Notes under the pieces: generated by a model | What the model was told of the DNA's origin: nothing | Databases searched by the model: none | What the model saw: only the letters and a program-made list of their open reading frames with translations | Made by a program: the position numbers and the translations under genes | In this document: piece after piece, positions 16,777-25,497 of the stretch | How the letters are laid out: every line of letters starts with the position of its first letter | Position numbering within the stretch: position 1 is the first letter of the stretch | NCBI RefSeq assembly: GCF_900177425.1 | Contig: NZ_LT840184.1 | Location: 5,825,787 to 5,889,786, forward strand | Origin: Paenibacillus uliginis N3/975 | GTDB taxonomy: Bacteria > Bacillota > Bacilli > Paenibacillales > Paenibacillaceae | Direction of reading: 5' to 3' | Length of the DNA: 64,000 nt

Positions 16777-18648
16777 ATGACAACCTTTCAATCATTGCCG
16801 ATCAACCATGTAAACGTTCAGGATGAATCGATTTCCATTCATCGCGGTGCGGATGCTTGGTGTTCTCAGATCTTATCAACATATAAACAGGCTGCCGAAG
16901 GCGACCGGGATTCAAAACATACCGTGTTTATATCTCTGGATGGAACGAATGGTGCAGACTTTCATACATTGCTTCATTCGCTTCACTTCGCATGTGAGCA
17001 GGAGAACATTCCTTTTACCAAACACTTCACAGCTGAATTTCTAAAATCCGAATCAGAGCTACGTTCGGAGATGGCGCATTATTTGACAGACAATCGTGCC
17101 TTCGGTTATACAGCGACTGATGTTCAACCCATTCAATATTTTCAAGAAGGAACAAGAAAAGCCTGGTCACAACGGACTCCAGAGCTATCCGCTAAAGGAG
17201 GCATCGTTGTTTTATTTGGACCTGGCGCATCGCTTATCTCCGGCGGGGAATCAGATCTGAACTTTTATGCAGATTACTCCAGAGAAAATCAGCAGAAGCG
17301 TCATTCACCGCAATTTGGCAACTTTGGATTCGGCGGCTCCTCGGACCGCGTTGAAATTTATAAACATTGCTATTTTCTCGAATGGCCCGTCTGGGAGACT
17401 TACCGCAATGACTGGCTAGCATTTTGGGCAGATCAGCCACATCAGAATGCTTACTACATGGATATGAATCGTCCCGATGAGCCAATTTGGCTGCCGGTAA
17501 CATCATTAAAGCATGTACTGCATAAGACCTCTCGCCAGCCGTTTCGTGTAAAGCCGTTTTTTGCACCCGGCATCTGGGGCGGACAGTATTTGAAAGAGCT
17601 GTGCGGACTTCCAGATGAATGGCCGAATTGTGCTTGGAGCTTTGAGCCAATTGCTCCGGAGAACACTCTTCTACTCGGTATAGATGGGATTACGCTAGAG
17701 GTTCCTTTTACACTGCTGATGGAGGCTTCGCCCAATGACATTATGGGCAAACGCAATGTAGAGCTGTTTGGCAGCTATTTCCCGATCCGCTTCAACTATC
17801 TCGACACGATGGATGGAGGCTATCTGTCACTACAAGTGCACCCTAATCAGGAATATATAGAGTCCCAATTTAATCAGCATATGACACAGCAGGAATCGTA
17901 CTATGTGATGAAAAATAAACCCGGTGCCAAAGTCTATCTCGGCCTGAAGGACGGTGTGACGGGAGACCAATTACTCATAGCTTCAGAGGAAGCTCATCAT
18001 AGCAGAGTACCACTGGATCTGCCTTCCTATGTTAACGAATGTCCTTCTGAGAAAGGGACTCTTTATCTCATCCCTCCGGGAACGGTGCACTGCTCTGGCC
18101 AGAACAATCTGGTTCTTGAAATCTCTTCGACCACCTGGTGGTTTACGTTCAAAATATATGACTATTTGCGCAAAGATGCCGATGGCAAGCCGCGTCCGAT
18201 GAACCCGGAGCATGCGCGCCACAATATCAATGATTCCATAGACACCTCGGCCGTAGAAAGCGGACTTATAGCCCGTCCTAAGGTAATCCGCAACCACGGT
18301 AATAACTCGGAGGAGCTGCTGGGACAGTGTGACGATCTTCTGTTCCAGGTCCGCAGACTGACTCTGCAGGATACCTGGACTGCGGACACTGGCGGAGAAT
18401 TTGTGATGTACAATCTCGTAGAAGGCGGGCGTGTCCGCCTCGTGCCGACGGCTAACGAAGAGGCTGCGGTTGAGTGGGGATATGCCGAAGCCTATATCGT
18501 CCCGGCTAGTGTAGGAGAATACCGCCTGGAGAACCTTTCCGGTTCCGCTTGCACCCTTATTGCCGCCAAAGTGAGTCCGGACTGGAACCTTCCGCTTCTT
18601 CCACCTAACCGGACCTCAGGCACGGAGGCCTTCGATGCGTTCTGGTGA
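16777..18648 (+). CDS. Class I mannose-6-phosphate isomerase with extra N-terminal domain
   Basis: 623 residues from the ATG at MTTFQSLPINH, 12 bases after GGGAGG. The C-terminal ~370 residues fit class I phosphomannose isomerases (interconversion of mannose-6-P and fructose-6-P): VKPFFAPGIWGG, metal-binding LSLQVHPNQEY, and LIPPGTVHCSG. The N-terminal ~240 residues are extra: VFISLDGTNGADFHTLLHSL resembles the first strand and P-loop of uridine-kinase or phosphoribulokinase folds, but the essential GK[ST] is replaced by ADFHT, and GGIVVLFGPGASL and an EWPVWETYRND region follow. This looks like a kinase-like domain that has lost ATP binding and may sense or hold substrate (inference). It is followed by the ROK kinase gene with a 14-base overlap. 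Confidence 0.85.
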   Translation: MTTFQSLPINHVNVQDESISIHRGADAWCSQILSTYKQAAEGDRDSKHTVFISLDGTNGADFHTLLHSLHFACEQENIPFTKHFTAEFLKSESELRSEMAHYLTDNRAFGYTATDVQPIQYFQEGTRKAWSQRTPELSAKGGIVVLFGPGASLISGGESDLNFYADYSRENQQKRHSPQFGNFGFGGSSDRVEIYKHCYFLEWPVWETYRNDWLAFWADQPHQNAYYMDMNRPDEPIWLPVTSLKHVLHKTSRQPFRVKPFFAPGIWGGQYLKELCGLPDEWPNCAWSFEPIAPENTLLLGIDGITLEVPFTLLMEASPNDIMGKRNVELFGSYFPIRFNYLDTMDGGYLSLQVHPNQEYIESQFNQHMTQQESYYVMKNKPGAKVYLGLKDGVTGDQLLIASEEAHHSRVPLDLPSYVNECPSEKGTLYLIPPGTVHCSGQNNLVLEISSTTWWFTFKIYDYLRKDADGKPRPMNPEHARHNINDSIDTSAVESGLIARPKVIRNHGNNSEELLGQCDDLLFQVRRLTLQDTWTADTGGEFVMYNLVEGGRVRLVPTANEEAAVEWGYAEAYIVPASVGEYRLENLSGSACTLIAAKVSPDWNLPLLPPNRTSGTEAFDAFW

Positions 18649-19654
18649 CGGACCCGATTTCGGCACCGGCGCACCTGCCGGAAAACCAGCCGAGATCACG
18701 CTTGCACTGGACGCCGGAGGCACCGTTTTAAAAGGAGCTCTGCTCGTAAATGGGCAGTTCGTGCCCGGCACGTTCATAACCCGGCCCTCGGCGTCCCAGG
18801 GTCCTGCTTCTGATACGATCGCCAGCTTCGCCGACGCATGTCACGAGTTGCTGAACTTTTACACTTCCGCCTACGGACCTTTGGATAAGAACGAAAGGGT
18901 CCGGATCGGATTTGCCTTTCCCGGGCCGTTCGATTATGCGGGAGGGATAGCACTGCTTCAGGGCGTAGGCAAATATGAAGCACTGTACGAACTGTCTGTT
19001 CGTGATCTGCTCCGTGCAGAATTTCAGCGGCTTAAGTCAGCATGCGCGGACACGATGATTGATGCACTCGCTTCAGCTAATATCCGGTTCGGCAATGACG
19101 CCTTCATGTTTGGGCTCGGAGTCAGCCTCCGGTTTCCGTCAGAGCGGTTGATATGCCTGACGCTCGGCACCGGATTAGGCTCCGCTTTTGTTGATAAAGG
19201 ATATCTCGTCTCCGGCAAAGGCGGGATACCATTAAACGGAATGCTGTTTGCCGAACCTTACCGGGACCTTATCGTTGACGACTATTTTGGAAGAAGAGGT
19301 ATTCTGAAGATGGCCTCCGAGCGGGGAATCTTCACAGAGAAGAATGATGTGGTGGATCTTGCGGAGGAAGCCACAACCGGCAACGCAGAAGCTGCAGATT
19401 TGTTCCATGAATACGGCCGCAGGCTGGGAGAAATGCTGCTGCCTTATGCTGCTGCTTTTAAGCCGAACCGCATAGTGCTTGGAGGACAAATTTCGCGCAG
19501 CTTTCCCCTCTGGGAGAAGGACATACAGCAGACTCTCGGTACGTTTTCCGTTCCGATTCTCCAGCTCCAGGATGGGATGATTGATGTATTTAGAGGCATT
19601 CATAAGCTATTCGAGGGTACGGATAAACAACCATCCGCCTCGATTCATAAATAG
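18635..19654 (+). CDS. ROK-family sugar kinase
   Basis: 339 residues. ATP-binding motif LALDAGGTVLKGALL lies near residue 22, the central GIALLQGVGKYEAL near 104, LTLGTGLGSAFVDKG near 172 and NRIVLGGQISRSFP near 285. ROK kinases phosphorylate hexoses such as glucose, mannose or fructose. The family's CxCGxxGCxE zinc motif is absent, as in several sub-branches. The ATG inside the end of the isomerase gene has GGAGG six bases upstream, so the overlap is real and implies coupling. With the isomerase it would convert free mannose or a derivative to fructose-6-P. Confidence 0.87.
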   Translation: MRSGDGPDFGTGAPAGKPAEITLALDAGGTVLKGALLVNGQFVPGTFITRPSASQGPASDTIASFADACHELLNFYTSAYGPLDKNERVRIGFAFPGPFDYAGGIALLQGVGKYEALYELSVRDLLRAEFQRLKSACADTMIDALASANIRFGNDAFMFGLGVSLRFPSERLICLTLGTGLGSAFVDKGYLVSGKGGIPLNGMLFAEPYRDLIVDDYFGRRGILKMASERGIFTEKNDVVDLAEEATTGNAEAADLFHEYGRRLGEMLLPYAAAFKPNRIVLGGQISRSFPLWEKDIQQTLGTFSVPILQLQDGMIDVFRGIHKLFEGTDKQPSASIHK

Positions 19655-19668
19655 GAGGTTATCGTAAT

Positions 19669-22164
19669 ATGAGCATACCAACCAAAGGCGATCATAAACC
19701 CGCACGCCCATGGACCATCTATGTGATTCATCATTCACACACAGATATCGGTTATACGGAACGCCAAGAGCGGATCGAACAATATCATATCGATTTCATT
19801 CGTCAGGCGCTAAGCATCATTGAGGCAGCCCGTAGCGGTGACAAGCCGGAATGGAAGCCATTCCGATGGACTTGCGAGACTTTCTGGGCCGTAGAGCAGT
19901 TCTTGAAAGTCGCTTCCCCACTTGAAAAAGAAGCTTTTCAACAAGCCGTTATCCGAGGAGATATTGAGCTGTCAGGAACGTATCTCAACATGACAGAGCT
20001 GCCCGATCTGGACCTCCTTCTGCGGAATCACAGCAAGGCTCAGCAGTATGCCAAATCCTTCGACCACCACATTGACAGCGCCATGACTGCCGATATTAAC
20101 GGATACAGCTGGGGTTATGCTACCAGCTTGCTGGAGAACGATGTTCAGCACCTGTTCTCCTGTATTCATACACATCACGGAATGTACCCCCTTGGCCGCA
20201 AGCAGACCCCGTTTTGGTGGGAGGCACCTGACGGAGGCAAGCTGCTCGTATGGAACGGAGAGCACTACATGTTCGGTAACGAGCTAGGCTTCTGCCCGAA
20301 TGCGTTGGGGAAATACATCATTAAAGACGAACTTCAACATACCTTGTCAGAGCCGGAAGATCGGCACAATGAAGTGGCCACCCTGCGAATCAACCGGTAT
20401 TTATGGAATCTTGAGCAGGAGCAGTATCCATACTCCTTCATCCCTGTCATGGTATCGGGGCTTGGTACGGATAACGCATCACCAAATGCCGAAATTGCGG
20501 AATGGATCACCCAGTGGAATGAACAATTTGGCGATCAGATTAAAATAAAGCTGGCTACCTTATCTGAATTCTTCGCCACCCTGAAGCAGGAAGACTTGTC
20601 CTCGCTTCCAGTACATCGCGGGGATTGGCCGGATTGGTGGTCCGACGGTGTAGCGTCAACAGCACTTCATACAGGAATATACCGTGATGCCCAGCGTACA
20701 CTCCGGAAAGCAAAAAGGCTTGTTCAGCAGGATGAAATGGTGAACACAGCTGATATTGACGCGGCTTCCGAAGCATTGACCATGTATGCGGAGCATACAT
20801 GGGGATACCATTCCTCCGTGTATGAGCCATGGCACCCCCAGGTGCAAATGCTTGAAGTGCGGAAGCAGGCTTACGCGGCCGAGGCCAGCAAACGGGCTTA
20901 TCGCCTGCTGGATCAAGCTCTTGTCGCACGCCATGGAGCTCTTTTATCGCCTAATCGCCCATTGCGTTACGAGGTCATCAATACGGAACCGGCGGCCGCA
21001 ACACTTCAAGTCACACTGCCGTTGGATGGATGGGAAACGACCATCCTCAAAGGGGATTTCGAGCTTATCGATGAATCGACGGGAGATGCCCTTCCGTACC
21101 AGATATCTCACAAGCATACAATCGTAACAGAGCTCACCCTTCTACCGAATGAGGCTCGGATTCTTCATATTAATGTGCTTCGCCAACAGGGAATGAAGAG
21201 CTCACGGAACAGCATGGTCACGGCGTGCAATATTAAGCCCGTGAGTTGTGAAGGGGTCGACGACATTTGGGAGCCTTCATCGTCTACCAATCCGATCATG
21301 GTGGACAGCTGTTCGATGGAATCGGAGACGATGCGGATCGAGTGGAAAATAAATGAGGGCATCACCGCTTGGATCGACAAACGTCTCTCCACTGATCTGC
21401 TGGACACTAACCGGAAGCATGCTCCATTCACACCGGTGTATGAAGTTACGCCTGTACAGGATGAACACAATCCGTCCCAGGTATGCTCAGCCCGTTCTCG
21501 AATGGGACGCAACCGAAAAGGAGTAAACGTTCAGCGAGATGCTGGCCGTCTAACCAGAGTACAGGTGCTCGACAACGGGCCACTGTTCGCCACGGTCGAG
21601 TTCGTATTTGAAGTGAAAGGGCTTAGCTACTACGCCCTTACCCTCAAAATGTTTGCTAACCAGCCACGTGTCGAGGTGTCTGTCCGCCTTCACAAGGAAA
21701 GCGTCTGGCTCCCCGAAAACGTGTATGTGGCTCTGCCATTCTCTATGGGAACCGAAGCTGAGCTTTATGTGGAGAAAGCAGGATGCCTTGTTCGACCATG
21801 GGCGGATCAACTCCCAGGTTCTTGTCTTGACTACACCTGTATTCAAGAGGGATTGTTATGGCATTCGGCAGAAGGTGATGAAACGCTTATTCTTTCCATG
21901 CCTGATACACCCCTGCTGCAGTTAGGAACTTTGGATCACAGCCATCGCCAGCTGCACACCCAGCAAACCGGGAACAGCGCGCCTTCCACATACGCTTGGA
22001 TTTTGACGAATTACTGGGAAACCAATTTTAAAGCAACGCTTGGCGGATTCTATGAATTTCGTTATGCCATTGATCGCTTGCAACATACGACACCAGAGCA
22101 AGCCGTTGGGGCGCTTCATGCGTCTACAGGACAATTTACTGTACACCGTATCAAGTTAAAGTAA
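19669..22164 (+). CDS. GH38-like protein (DUF5054 group), probable glycosidase
   Basis: 831 residues, no signal peptide. The N-terminal domain has the GH38 alpha-mannosidase-type start IHHSHTDIGYTERQ (metal ligands His and Asp), followed by ELSGTYLNMTELPDLD and DINGYSWGY, whose aspartate would be the nucleophile or a metal ligand. A three-helix region and a large beta-rich C-terminal part follow, as in GH38. The closest family I recognise is DUF5054, whose substrate is unproven. The start has GGAGG ten bases upstream and the gene follows the ROK kinase by 14 bases, so it should supply that kinase with sugar from an imported mannoside (inference). A strong terminator follows. Confidence 0.82.
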   Translation: MSIPTKGDHKPARPWTIYVIHHSHTDIGYTERQERIEQYHIDFIRQALSIIEAARSGDKPEWKPFRWTCETFWAVEQFLKVASPLEKEAFQQAVIRGDIELSGTYLNMTELPDLDLLLRNHSKAQQYAKSFDHHIDSAMTADINGYSWGYATSLLENDVQHLFSCIHTHHGMYPLGRKQTPFWWEAPDGGKLLVWNGEHYMFGNELGFCPNALGKYIIKDELQHTLSEPEDRHNEVATLRINRYLWNLEQEQYPYSFIPVMVSGLGTDNASPNAEIAEWITQWNEQFGDQIKIKLATLSEFFATLKQEDLSSLPVHRGDWPDWWSDGVASTALHTGIYRDAQRTLRKAKRLVQQDEMVNTADIDAASEALTMYAEHTWGYHSSVYEPWHPQVQMLEVRKQAYAAEASKRAYRLLDQALVARHGALLSPNRPLRYEVINTEPAAATLQVTLPLDGWETTILKGDFELIDESTGDALPYQISHKHTIVTELTLLPNEARILHINVLRQQGMKSSRNSMVTACNIKPVSCEGVDDIWEPSSSTNPIMVDSCSMESETMRIEWKINEGITAWIDKRLSTDLLDTNRKHAPFTPVYEVTPVQDEHNPSQVCSARSRMGRNRKGVNVQRDAGRLTRVQVLDNGPLFATVEFVFEVKGLSYYALTLKMFANQPRVEVSVRLHKESVWLPENVYVALPFSMGTEAELYVEKAGCLVRPWADQLPGSCLDYTCIQEGLLWHSAEGDETLILSMPDTPLLQLGTLDHSHRQLHTQQTGNSAPSTYAWILTNYWETNFKATLGGFYEFRYAIDRLQHTTPEQAVGALHASTGQFTVHRIKLK

Positions 22165-22168
22165 CAAA

Positions 22169-22222
22169 AAAATCAGGGGCAACTCTTGGATCTTGATGAT
22201 CCTGGAGTACCCCTGATTTTGT
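22169..22222. terminator. Bidirectional terminator between convergent operons
   Basis: AAATCAGGGG and CCCCTGATTT form the outer stem around an inner imperfect hairpin (CTTGGATC / GATCCTGG). A-run before and T-run after allow it to stop both the plus-strand GH38-like operon and the minus-strand permease operon. Confidence 0.85.
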
Positions 22223-22282
22223 ATATTAGATCTAACCGCTGCTATGCAACGCCACACCCTGCTCCGTAAAGAACACCGGCCT

Positions 22283-23170
22283 CTACCCCTTAACCGACCC
22301 GGCCACCATACCCTTCATGATCTGTTCCTGAAGGATAAGATAAATAACAATCGTCGGGATGACCGCTATTGCCATGGCCCCCATCGTAAGACTGTAGTCT
22401 GTCCCGAAACCATCCGAGAACAGGGACAGGCTGAGCGGCAGCGTCTTTAGTGCCTGTGAATTGATAAACACGAGCGCAAAGGAAAAGTCGTTCCAAAATC
22501 GAAGGAAAGCCAATATCGATATCGTCGCTACAATCGGGGTACATAGCGGCAGGATGATCCTTCCGAATATGCCCCACCAACCGTTGCCGTCGATCATAGC
22601 CGCTTCCTCAACCTCCCGTGGAATGGAGATCATGTAAGCCATCGCCAAAAAGATCGCAATCGGCAGCTCGAACGCCGTATACGGCAGAATGAGTGCTCCG
22701 TATGAATTGAGCAATCCGATTTCCTTCATCATGAGAAATAACGGAACCAGCGTGCTATGGATCGGAATAAGCATCCCGGCCAGAAATAACGCCATTACTA
22801 CCTTTTTGAAACGGAACTGAAACCGGGCAAGCACATATGCGGCCAAAAGACTGAGCACAATCGTGAGCAAAACCGATGTAATCGTAACGATGGTCGAATT
22901 GAGCATCGCCCGTCCCATATTTCCCAAATCCCACGCCCGGACAATGTTTTCTTTCATCCATTCAACAGGCAAGCCATAGGGATTATTGAAAAAATCCTGA
23001 TTCGTCTTGAACGCACTAATAAACAGCCAATACAACGGATACAGCGTGATCAGGGAGTATGCCAGCAGCAGCAACTTGACTAACCCGGATATGCCTTTTC
23101 TAGCCAGCTTTCGGTTCGGGTATGCGAGACTTACGGCTGTCTCTGCTGGACGTGTCTGTTGTTGTTTCAC
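22283..23170 (-). CDS. Carbohydrate ABC transporter permease, MalG-like
   Basis: 295 residues with about six membrane helices and the EAA loop EEAAMIDGNGWWGIFGRIIL near residue 190. CUT1 family. It ends the five-gene unit of histidine kinase, response regulator, binding protein and two permeases, and starts 16 bases after the other permease. No ATPase gene accompanies it. Confidence 0.92.
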   Translation of the reverse strand: MKQQQTRPAETAVSLAYPNRKLARKGISGLVKLLLLAYSLITLYPLYWLFISAFKTNQDFFNNPYGLPVEWMKENIVRAWDLGNMGRAMLNSTIVTITSVLLTIVLSLLAAYVLARFQFRFKKVVMALFLAGMLIPIHSTLVPLFLMMKEIGLLNSYGALILPYTAFELPIAIFLAMAYMISIPREVEEAAMIDGNGWWGIFGRIILPLCTPIVATISILAFLRFWNDFSFALVFINSQALKTLPLSLSLFSDGFGTDYSLTMGAMAIAVIPTIVIYLILQEQIMKGMVAGSVKG

Positions 23171-23186
23171 ATGCCTCTCCTTTCCA

Positions 23187-24062
23187 TCAGCTTTCTTTCC
23201 TTCGAGTCAGCACAAAATTAATGGCGATCAGTAAAGCGCTGATGATCATAATCATAGTGGACACGGCTGAACCGTACCCGTACCGGTAGACATCAAACGT
23301 ATTGTTGTACATATAGGTGGCAAGCAGTTCTGTGGACTGCGCCGGTCCCCCGCCTGTCATCACAATGACATGATCAAACGCTTTCAGGCTTCCGGAAATA
23401 CAGAGAACGAGTGTCACAACGACGGTCCCCCAAATCATGGGAAGTGTCACCTGAATCAGCTTCTTCCAGCCGTTCGCGCCATCAATTTTAGCAGCATCGT
23501 TGATCTCAGGAGAGATGTTTTGCAAAGCGGCGATAAAGATAACCATATACGGACCGATGTTGCTCCAGTTGATCGGGATCGAGATCGCGAACATGTTTAC
23601 CTTCGGATCGGAAAGCCAAGCGCGTGTCCAGGATTCTAGTCCGATAATCTCGAGCACTTTATTCGCAAGACCGAACTGCGGATTGTAGATGTACCCCCAT
23701 ATAAGACCGACCACGACCGTCGAGAGTACCATCGGCATAAAGACGGCAGAACGAATAATTCTGGAGAAAAATGAATTTTTGAGAAGCAGGAGCGCCAATA
23801 TTAAGGCAATCGGAATCTGTCCTATAATGGATGACACTACAATGATCAGGTTGTTCCGCAGTGCTCTCCAAAATATTGGATCGTGCAATATTTCATTGTA
23901 GTTACCAAAGCCGATAAACTTGGCCTCGCCTAACCCTTTCCAGTTAAAAAAACCGTAATACGCCGACCAAAAAACCGGGACGATAACAAACAACAGGAAC
24001 AGCAGAAGCGCCGGAAGCAGAGCTAGAACTATAAATCCTTTACTTCGAATGGCTGTTGGCAC
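23187..24062 (-). CDS. Carbohydrate ABC transporter permease, MalF/UgpA-like
   Basis: 291 residues, about six membrane helices, N-terminal ALLPALLLFLLFVIVPVFW helix and EAA-type loop NDAAKIDGANGWKKLIQVTL near residue 185. It pairs with the MalG-like permease to form the channel for the lipoprotein encoded just upstream. The substrate is likely a sugar or glycoside sensed by the YesM-type kinase (inference). Confidence 0.92.
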   Translation of the reverse strand: MPTAIRSKGFIVLALLPALLLFLLFVIVPVFWSAYYGFFNWKGLGEAKFIGFGNYNEILHDPIFWRALRNNLIIVVSSIIGQIPIALILALLLLKNSFFSRIIRSAVFMPMVLSTVVVGLIWGYIYNPQFGLANKVLEIIGLESWTRAWLSDPKVNMFAISIPINWSNIGPYMVIFIAALQNISPEINDAAKIDGANGWKKLIQVTLPMIWGTVVVTLVLCISGSLKAFDHVIVMTGGGPAQSTELLATYMYNNTFDVYRYGYGSAVSTMIMIISALLIAINFVLTRRKES

Positions 24063-24102
24063 TTAAGACGCCTCCCTTCTTCTGACACCCTTGGAAGTCT
24101 CA

Positions 24103-25425
24103 TTACTGTGCTGTGGATCTGGCCTGCGCGTCCTGAAGTTTCTTCGCCACGCTTTCAGGTGTTCCGCCCATCATAATTTCCTGAAGACCGTTATTGATCG
24201 CTTCGCCTGCTTCAGCGGTTAGGTAAGCGTCATATACCGGCGTAATGCCTGTCTTTTTTACGAGATTAAATGCTTTATAATACAGCGACGTTACTTTGGC
24301 TTGATCGATGTCCGTATCATACATAACCATCGAATTGCTCTCGGCAATGGCCTTCTGTGCTTCCGGTCCGCTGACCGTGTAAATGAGCTTTAGTGCGGCT
24401 TCTCTGGCGGCACCTTCCGTTCGTTTGCTCAATGCGAGACCGCCTCCTGCTCCGCCGGAAATCGTATTAGGATCGCCTTTACCTCCCGGAATTGACGGCA
24501 GAACGGTCACATCAATGTTCTTCATCTGTTCTTCACTCGCAGAGGATGCAAGGTTCGTAAGTGTCCAGGCTCCGCTGACCATCATCGCTGCATTACCCTG
24601 AATGAAATATTGCTCCGCCTGCGTGTTATCAATGCTGTTCGCTCCCTCTTGGAAAGCCTTGTTGTCGACAAGCTGTTTAAAATATCCGAGCGCCTCCACG
24701 AATTCAGGATCTGTGAATTTGGCTCCTTTTTGTTCTGAAGCATTCTTGAACCATTCCGTCCCGGTCACGCGGTCCGCCAGCGAACCAATAATTGTTGACT
24801 GTGCAACCCATGGCGCTTTATTGCCGAGGGCAATCGGTGTCACTCCGTTATCGTTAAACACCTTAATCGCCGTCATCATTTCTTCCCAAGTCGTCGGAAC
24901 TTTGACGCCGTGTTTCTCAAACAGAGTTGTGTTGTAATACAAAATCGAGGTGGCCGACATGGCGAGTGGAGCTGTGTAAACCTCTTTTTCCTTAAAAGTG
25001 AATGGATCAAAAGCGCCCTGCAGGAACTTATCTCTCCATTCCGGATTCTGGTCCAACACGTCCGTGATCGGTTGAAGCAGATCGGCTTTATACAATTCGG
25101 CGGAATGACTGCCTGCATATACGAACATTAAGTCCGGCAGCTCATTCGCAGCCGCTACTGTGCTGAGACGCTGGCGGTAACCGTCTACCGGAATCGCCTG
25201 TGCATCAAGCTCAACATCGGGATTATCCTGGGCGAATTGGTCGATAAAGCTCCGTACGGTTTTGGCCCGGAGATCATCACCGGCAAAGTTGTGCCAGACT
25301 GTCAGCTTGACCTTATCCCCTTTGTTAGCGGTTTCACCATTCGGTTTACTGCTTGATTCCCCGCAACCTGCCAAGATCAGTGTCAGCATGAGCAGGACTA
25401 GACCCATTTTTTGTATTGGTTTCAT
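24103..25425 (-). CDS. Extracellular sugar-binding lipoprotein of an ABC importer
   Basis: 440 residues from the ATG at MKPIQKMGLV, seven bases after AAGGAGG; an upstream reading (MSPTDLRPP) has no ribosome site. Lipobox LILAGC (Cys21), then a type-1 solute-binding domain with LTVWHNFAGDDLRAKTV at its start and the usual PTTWEEMMTAIKVF and AAMMVSGAWTL motifs. It is MalE/UgpB-like and serves the two downstream permeases. Placed directly after the response regulator gene, it is the expected target of that two-component system. Confidence 0.93.
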   Translation of the reverse strand: MKPIQKMGLVLLMLTLILAGCGESSSKPNGETANKGDKVKLTVWHNFAGDDLRAKTVRSFIDQFAQDNPDVELDAQAIPVDGYRQRLSTVAAANELPDLMFVYAGSHSAELYKADLLQPITDVLDQNPEWRDKFLQGAFDPFTFKEKEVYTAPLAMSATSILYYNTTLFEKHGVKVPTTWEEMMTAIKVFNDNGVTPIALGNKAPWVAQSTIIGSLADRVTGTEWFKNASEQKGAKFTDPEFVEALGYFKQLVDNKAFQEGANSIDNTQAEQYFIQGNAAMMVSGAWTLTNLASSASEEQMKNIDVTVLPSIPGGKGDPNTISGGAGGGLALSKRTEGAAREAALKLIYTVSGPEAQKAIAESNSMVMYDTDIDQAKVTSLYYKAFNLVKKTGITPVYDAYLTAEAGEAINNGLQEIMMGGTPESVAKKLQDAQARSTAQ

Positions 25426-25497
25426 TGTCAATCCTCCTTGATAGCATGAATAACCCAAGTATAGAAGAGGAGGGCGTAAGTCCGTAGGGGACATAAT

